Source: an uncultured Bacteroidales bacterium (lineage in GTDB: Bacteria > Bacteroidota > Bacteroidia > Bacteroidales > Lentimicrobiaceae). From it: a DNA stretch of 9,006 nt. Both the position numbers and the translations under genes were made by a program. The stretch is taken from assembly GCA_937894795.1 (NCBI GenBank), contig CALCQV010000149.1:1-9006 (forward strand). The letters are read 5' to 3'. Within the stretch, counting starts at the first letter, position 1. Every line of letters starts with the position of its first letter. Of this stretch, positions 6,101 to 9,006 are shown in pieces. The notes beneath the pieces are model-generated. The model was not told the origin of the DNA. It did no database searches and worked only from the letters and a program-made list of their open reading frames with translations.

Positions 6101-6460
6101 ATGAAAGAGAAAATAAGTGCCTATTATTTACAAGTGCAGCATCTGGCTGATCCAATGGTGCAGGCACAGATAATGCTTGATCTATTTACAGAGGAGCATG
6201 GCAAAAAATGCAAGACATTAAATACTGATTATCGGTCAGAAGATCTTGATGAGGCGCTCAACAGGTTTTATAAAGCCAAAGAGTGCCAGTATGTGAGGTC
6301 ACTGCTTGAACATTATGTGGAATACGGCACCTTTGAAATACCGGTGGAAAGGCAGGATATCATACAGCGCCTTGACCGGTTCAGGAATATCAAATCAATA
6401 CTCATGCAGTTGCTTCCGGTTAGAGAGGCAGAAAAACAGCCTGAGAATTACAAAGGATAA
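6101..6460 (+). CDS. Conserved-looking hypothetical protein, 119 aa, helical, cytoplasmic
   Basis: I do not recognise a family. The 119-residue product has no signal peptide or membrane segment and is rich in Glu, Lys, Gln, Arg and Leu. It appears wholly helical: about 1-32 (KEKISAYYLQVQHL onward), a polar linker 33-45, a helix about 46-75 (EDLDEALNRFYKAKECQYVR), a short break at YGTFEIP (75-81), then a helix 82-106 with charged and hydrophobic residues alternating, and a disordered Lys/Glu-rich tail. The ATG at 6101 is the natural start; no Shine-Dalgarno sequence is visible. It is followed after 17 bases by the membrane dehydratase gene and is probably co-transcribed with it. Its place as first gene of a glycan operon behind a structured leader recalls the UpxY/UpxZ regulators of Bacteroides capsule loci, but I see no clear sequence match, so a regulatory role is only a guess. 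Coding potential is supported by length, position and continuity with the operon. Confidence 0.7.
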   Translation: MKEKISAYYLQVQHLADPMVQAQIMLDLFTEEHGKKCKTLNTDYRSEDLDEALNRFYKAKECQYVRSLLEHYVEYGTFEIPVERQDIIQRLDRFRNIKSILMQLLPVREAEKQPENYKG

Positions 6461-6477
6461 ATTAAGAATATTTTATA

Positions 6478-8634
6478 ATGGAGCGAATCAAGTACTTTTT
6501 CCTTAGCCGTTCGCATAACTATCTGCCTAGTTGGGCTGTACTCCTGAAAGATTTGCTTATCACACTGTTCGCATTTTGTTTTGCCTACACCCTGCGATAC
6601 AATTTCCAACTCAGTGATACCACGTTATATGCCATGAATCTTCAACTGTTGCCGGTTGAGGTGGCATCTCTCGTGATGTTCATGTTATTTGGGATACATA
6701 GAGGCATTATTCGTCATACGGGCATCAAAGACGCTCTTCAGATATTGAAGGCCGTTGCAGCGGTGGCATTCTTTATGCTGGCATACAATAGCGTGGGTTA
6801 TTATTTCTTTAACCCGTTAATCTGGCACATTCCCTATTCCGTTATTATTATATACGCCATGCTCACTTCAGTACTCATACTCTTCACCCGCAATGCCGTA
6901 AGGTTGTTCTTTTACTGGCTCAATTCAGGTGGCGATATGACGAGGGTTCTCATCTATGGTGCCGGATCGGCAGGGCTCATCACCAAGAATGTACTGCAGG
7001 ATGATCAAAGCAGAACCACTAAAATAGTGGGGTTTGTTGATAATAATCCCGGGAAGATAGGTAAAACTGTGGAGGGCATATATGTCTACTCGACAAGTGT
7101 GCTGAATACCGGTTTTCTGCGCAAGCATGGGATTACTGAAATAATCTTCTCCATACAAAAAATTGAAAAGGCGCATAAGCGAGAGCTCATTGAGGAGGTA
7201 TTGCTCAAAACACAACTCACCGTTAAAGAAGTTCCACCGGTAACATCATGGATAAATGGAGAATTCTCTGCTAAACAAATTAATCCCATTAAGCTGACCG
7301 ACTTATTGATGCGAAATGAAATCAGGCTTGATAATCAACATGTTTGCAAACAAGTGGAAGGTAAGCGGGTATTGGTTACGGGGGCTGCGGGCAGTATTGG
7401 AAGTGAATTGGCCAGGCAGTTATGCAAGTTCAGGCCTTCATTGCTGGTATTGCTGGATCAGGGCGAAACACCCATGTTTCATCTTGAAAATGAAATGCGT
7501 CAACACATTGCTGAAGTCTGTGCCAGAGAGGAACAGGCAACACCAATGGTGGAATTTGTTATTGGCAATGTTGCTGACCATGAGCGTATGACCAGAGTAT
7601 ATGAAGAATTCCGTCCACAAATAATCTATCATGCTGCCGCCTATAAGCACGTGCCCATGATGGAACGAAATCCATTTGAGGCGGTTAGGGTGAATATTCT
7701 GGGGACAAAAAACATGGCCGATCTGGCGGCAGAATATCATGCTGAGCGGTTTGTCATGATCTCAACCGATAAGGCTGTGAATCCAACCAATGTGATGGGA
7801 GCTACCAAAAGGGCTGCCGAGTTATACATACAAAGTCTCAATAACCGCCTTCAGACAGATTTATCACTTGATTTCATGGCCAATGATGATGATTTACCCA
7901 ATATCAGGCATCTCTCACACCGCATGAAATTAAAAAATCCGATTACAGAATTCATCACTACCCGCTTTGGGAATGTGCTCGGAAGCAATGGATCAGTCAT
8001 TCCCCTGTTTGAAAAGCAGATTGCCAAAGGCGGTCCGGTAACCGTAACCCATCCTGACATTACCCGTTACTTTATGACTATACCGGAAGCCTGCCAACTG
8101 GTACTGGAAGCAGGTGCCCTGGGTAAAGGCGGTGAGATATTGATGTTTGATATGGGTAAGCCGGTTAAAATTGCTGACCTGGCTCACAATATGATACGAT
8201 TGAGCGGTCTGGTTCCGGGCAAGGACATCCAAATTGTGTACGCGGGCCTCCGTCCCGGTGAAAAGCTCTTCGAGGAATTGCTTTACGACCGTGAAAAAAG
8301 CCTTAAATCATACAACGACAAGATCTTCATTGCAGATGGAAATCCGGCACCCTATGAAGAAATAATGGAACATATCGAAGTGATGCAGGAGATAATCAAT
8401 ACCGGCATCCATAACCTTACCATTACCGGCAATTCAAGGAACCATACATTCCTTAACGGACATAAAGCCTATGGCAGCCATCATTTCTCCTATTCTGACA
8501 ACAACGATTTAAGAGCTGAAAAGATGCGACTCATTTCGCAACTTAAGTCACTGCTGCCTGAATACAAGAGTAATAACTCAATTTATGAGAAACTTGATGT
8601 GGCTGTTGTTCGTCAACATGCTGCAAGCATTTGA
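6478..8634 (+). CDS. Membrane-bound nucleotide-sugar 4,6-dehydratase/epimerase (CapD/WbpM/PglF family)
   Basis: A 718-residue polysaccharide biosynthesis protein. The N-terminal part has about four membrane helices (roughly 20-40, 55-73, 88-110 and 118-147). A first Rossmann-type domain follows with VLIYGAGSAG (157-166) and GFVDNNPGKIGK (185-196). The catalytic extended-SDR domain begins at VLVTGAAGSIGSE (298-310) and contains YHAAAYKHVPMMERNP (384-399), STDKAVNPTNVMGATKR (429-445), RFGNVLGSNGSVIPLF (496-511) and LRPGEKLFEELLY (591-603). As in WbpM-type enzymes, Met440 stands where soluble relatives have Tyr, with Lys444 retained. The family converts UDP-GlcNAc to UDP-4-keto-6-deoxy-GlcNAc at the inner membrane, feeding bacillosamine, QuiNAc or FucNAc units of surface glycans; the exact product here is unknown. 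It is longer than the usual 600-660 residues owing to insertions at about 456-490 and 643-680. It follows the 119-aa gene by 17 bases. No clear terminator lies after it. Confidence 0.93.
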   Translation: MERIKYFFLSRSHNYLPSWAVLLKDLLITLFAFCFAYTLRYNFQLSDTTLYAMNLQLLPVEVASLVMFMLFGIHRGIIRHTGIKDALQILKAVAAVAFFMLAYNSVGYYFFNPLIWHIPYSVIIIYAMLTSVLILFTRNAVRLFFYWLNSGGDMTRVLIYGAGSAGLITKNVLQDDQSRTTKIVGFVDNNPGKIGKTVEGIYVYSTSVLNTGFLRKHGITEIIFSIQKIEKAHKRELIEEVLLKTQLTVKEVPPVTSWINGEFSAKQINPIKLTDLLMRNEIRLDNQHVCKQVEGKRVLVTGAAGSIGSELARQLCKFRPSLLVLLDQGETPMFHLENEMRQHIAEVCAREEQATPMVEFVIGNVADHERMTRVYEEFRPQIIYHAAAYKHVPMMERNPFEAVRVNILGTKNMADLAAEYHAERFVMISTDKAVNPTNVMGATKRAAELYIQSLNNRLQTDLSLDFMANDDDLPNIRHLSHRMKLKNPITEFITTRFGNVLGSNGSVIPLFEKQIAKGGPVTVTHPDITRYFMTIPEACQLVLEAGALGKGGEILMFDMGKPVKIADLAHNMIRLSGLVPGKDIQIVYAGLRPGEKLFEELLYDREKSLKSYNDKIFIADGNPAPYEEIMEHIEVMQEIINTGIHNLTITGNSRNHTFLNGHKAYGSHHFSYSDNNDLRAEKMRLISQLKSLLPEYKSNNSIYEKLDVAVVRQHAASI

Positions 8635-8670
8635 ATAAGGGAATTTTTCAAATATCAGGTTGAAGCTTCT

Positions 8671-8699
8671 TCATTGGCGTAATAACCGCCATCATTGGC
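8671..8699. repeat. TCATTGGC direct repeat with 21-bp spacing and a small hairpin
   Basis: TCATTGGC occurs at 8671-8678 and 8692-8699, exactly 21 bases apart. Between and overlapping them, TGGCG (8675-8679) pairs with CGCCA (8687-8691) around a seven-base loop. No T-tract follows, so it is a poor terminator for the preceding gene. Its place about 80 bases ahead of the next promoter would suit an operator, but short repeats can be chance. The rest of the 190-base gap (8635-8824) shows no gene. Confidence 0.35.
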
Positions 8700-8779
8700 C
8701 ATTTATTTAAGGAAAGATAGTTATAAAATCGCTAAGGTTCAATGACTTATCTCTGAATAAAAATGATTGGTGAATAAAA

Positions 8780-8812
8780 TTGCTTCCGGTACTTCTATTT
8801 TATATAAATTTG
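8780..8812 (+). promoter_or_regulatory. Bacteroidetes-type promoter for the right-edge gene
   Basis: TTG at 8780-8782 and TAAATTTG at 8805-8812 (an exact TAnnTTTG) are separated by 22 bases, within the 17-23 range known for this phylum. Transcription would start near 8817, only about eight bases before the ATG at 8825, so the message would be almost leaderless. The match also argues against starting translation at the TTG at 8780, which is here part of the promoter. Confidence 0.6.
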
Positions 8813-8824
8813 CCCTCTACATAT

Positions 8825-9006
8825 ATGCTAAAGGAAGTGTTTCGGAATTACAGCAAATACATACGAGAGTTTTTAATAAATCACGCCGATCGTTTTCTTC
8901 CGGGATGGTTGGTGTTGCTTAAGGACCTTTTTATTGTTGCTTTCTCATATTTGGCGGAGAAGGAGAAATCAGATCATCCGTGCAGATGAGGTTGTGGCCT
9001 TGAATG
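8825..9006 (+). pseudogene. N-terminus of a second CapD/PglF-like membrane protein, apparently frameshifted, cut by the right edge
   Basis: From the ATG at 8825 the frame reads MLKEVFRNYSKYIREF and then HADRFLPGWLVLLKDLFIVAF, which resembles the start of the 718-residue dehydratase (HNYLPSWAVLLKDLLITLF), including the shared LPxWxVLLKDL. The frame then leaves a hydrophobic helix abruptly for a charged tail and stops at 8987-8989 after 54 codons. In the +1 frame from about 8946 the translation gives RRNQIIRADEVVALN, open to the window end, which lines up without gaps with RYNFQLSDTTLYAMN of the first protein (4 of 15 identical, several similar). The spacing suggests roughly eight bases missing in the first membrane helix. 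A tandem GGAGAA pair (8956-8967) sits at the break. Either a decayed paralogue, a sequencing or assembly error, or, less likely, a genuine short membrane peptide. The ATG is chosen for its promoter and for the similarity. Confidence 0.55.

Noticed and set aside
6082..6150. A 22-codon upstream frame (starting MLTDIFYEREN) that overlaps the start of the 119-aa gene
   Set aside because: Its ATG is simply part of the inverted-repeat arm; there is no ribosome binding site or regulatory codon run, so it is most likely chance.
8675..8691. A terminator after the membrane dehydratase gene
   Set aside because: The hairpin has only five pairs with a seven-base loop and is not followed by a T-tract.
8780..8824. 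A TTG start at 8780 for the right-edge gene, adding 15 residues
   Set aside because: The TTG fits the -33 element of a good promoter whose start would lie downstream, and similarity to the paralogue begins only after the ATG at 8825.

Overview
The window looks like a Bacteroidota (Bacteroidetes) surface-glycan locus. Three signs support this. One encoded protein ends in a type IX secretion (T9SS) type A sorting domain and begins with a signal peptide whose predicted cleavage leaves an N-terminal Gln. Upstream regions carry matches to the phylum's unusual -7 element TAnnTTTG. Most starts lack a recognisable Shine-Dalgarno sequence. No rRNA, tRNA, CRISPR array, transposase or insertion sequence was seen.

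Left part, minus strand (about 3439 down to 1): a tightly packed operon of pseB, pseC, an aldo/keto reductase and a short-chain dehydrogenase that runs off the left edge. Each stop codon overlaps the next start (TGATG, TAATG, ATGA), so the four are probably co-translated. PseB and PseC carry out the first two steps from UDP-GlcNAc toward pseudaminic acid or a close relative. The two oxidoreductases are not part of the canonical Pse pathway and hint at a variant sugar or a linked step. The remaining pse genes (H, G, I, F) would have to lie left of the window or elsewhere.

Middle, minus strand (5718 to 3538): a 726-residue secreted protein with a signal peptide, a probable right-handed beta-helix, three carboxypeptidase-regulatory/PEGA-like beta-sandwich repeats and a T9SS sorting domain. 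A strong hairpin-plus-U-tract terminator follows it, and the pseB -7 box lies only a few bases beyond that terminator.

Divergent intergenic region (5719-6100): 382 bases, AT-rich, with clear structure. It holds a 9-bp inverted repeat, a minus-strand -7 box, direct repeats with an exact 21-bp period over a candidate plus-strand promoter, and an 11-bp perfect inverted repeat enclosing a smaller hairpin just before the first plus-strand gene.

Right part, plus strand (6101-9006): an unrecognised 119-residue helical protein, then a 718-residue membrane-bound CapD/WbpM/PglF-type nucleotide-sugar 4,6-dehydratase with two unusual insertions. After a 190-base gap comes the start of a second, related membrane protein. 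It has its own good promoter match, but its reading frame breaks after about 40 residues and similarity seems to resume in the +1 frame. The two halves of the window therefore both draw on UDP-GlcNAc: the soluble inverting PseB branch on the left and the membrane-bound dehydratase branch on the right.
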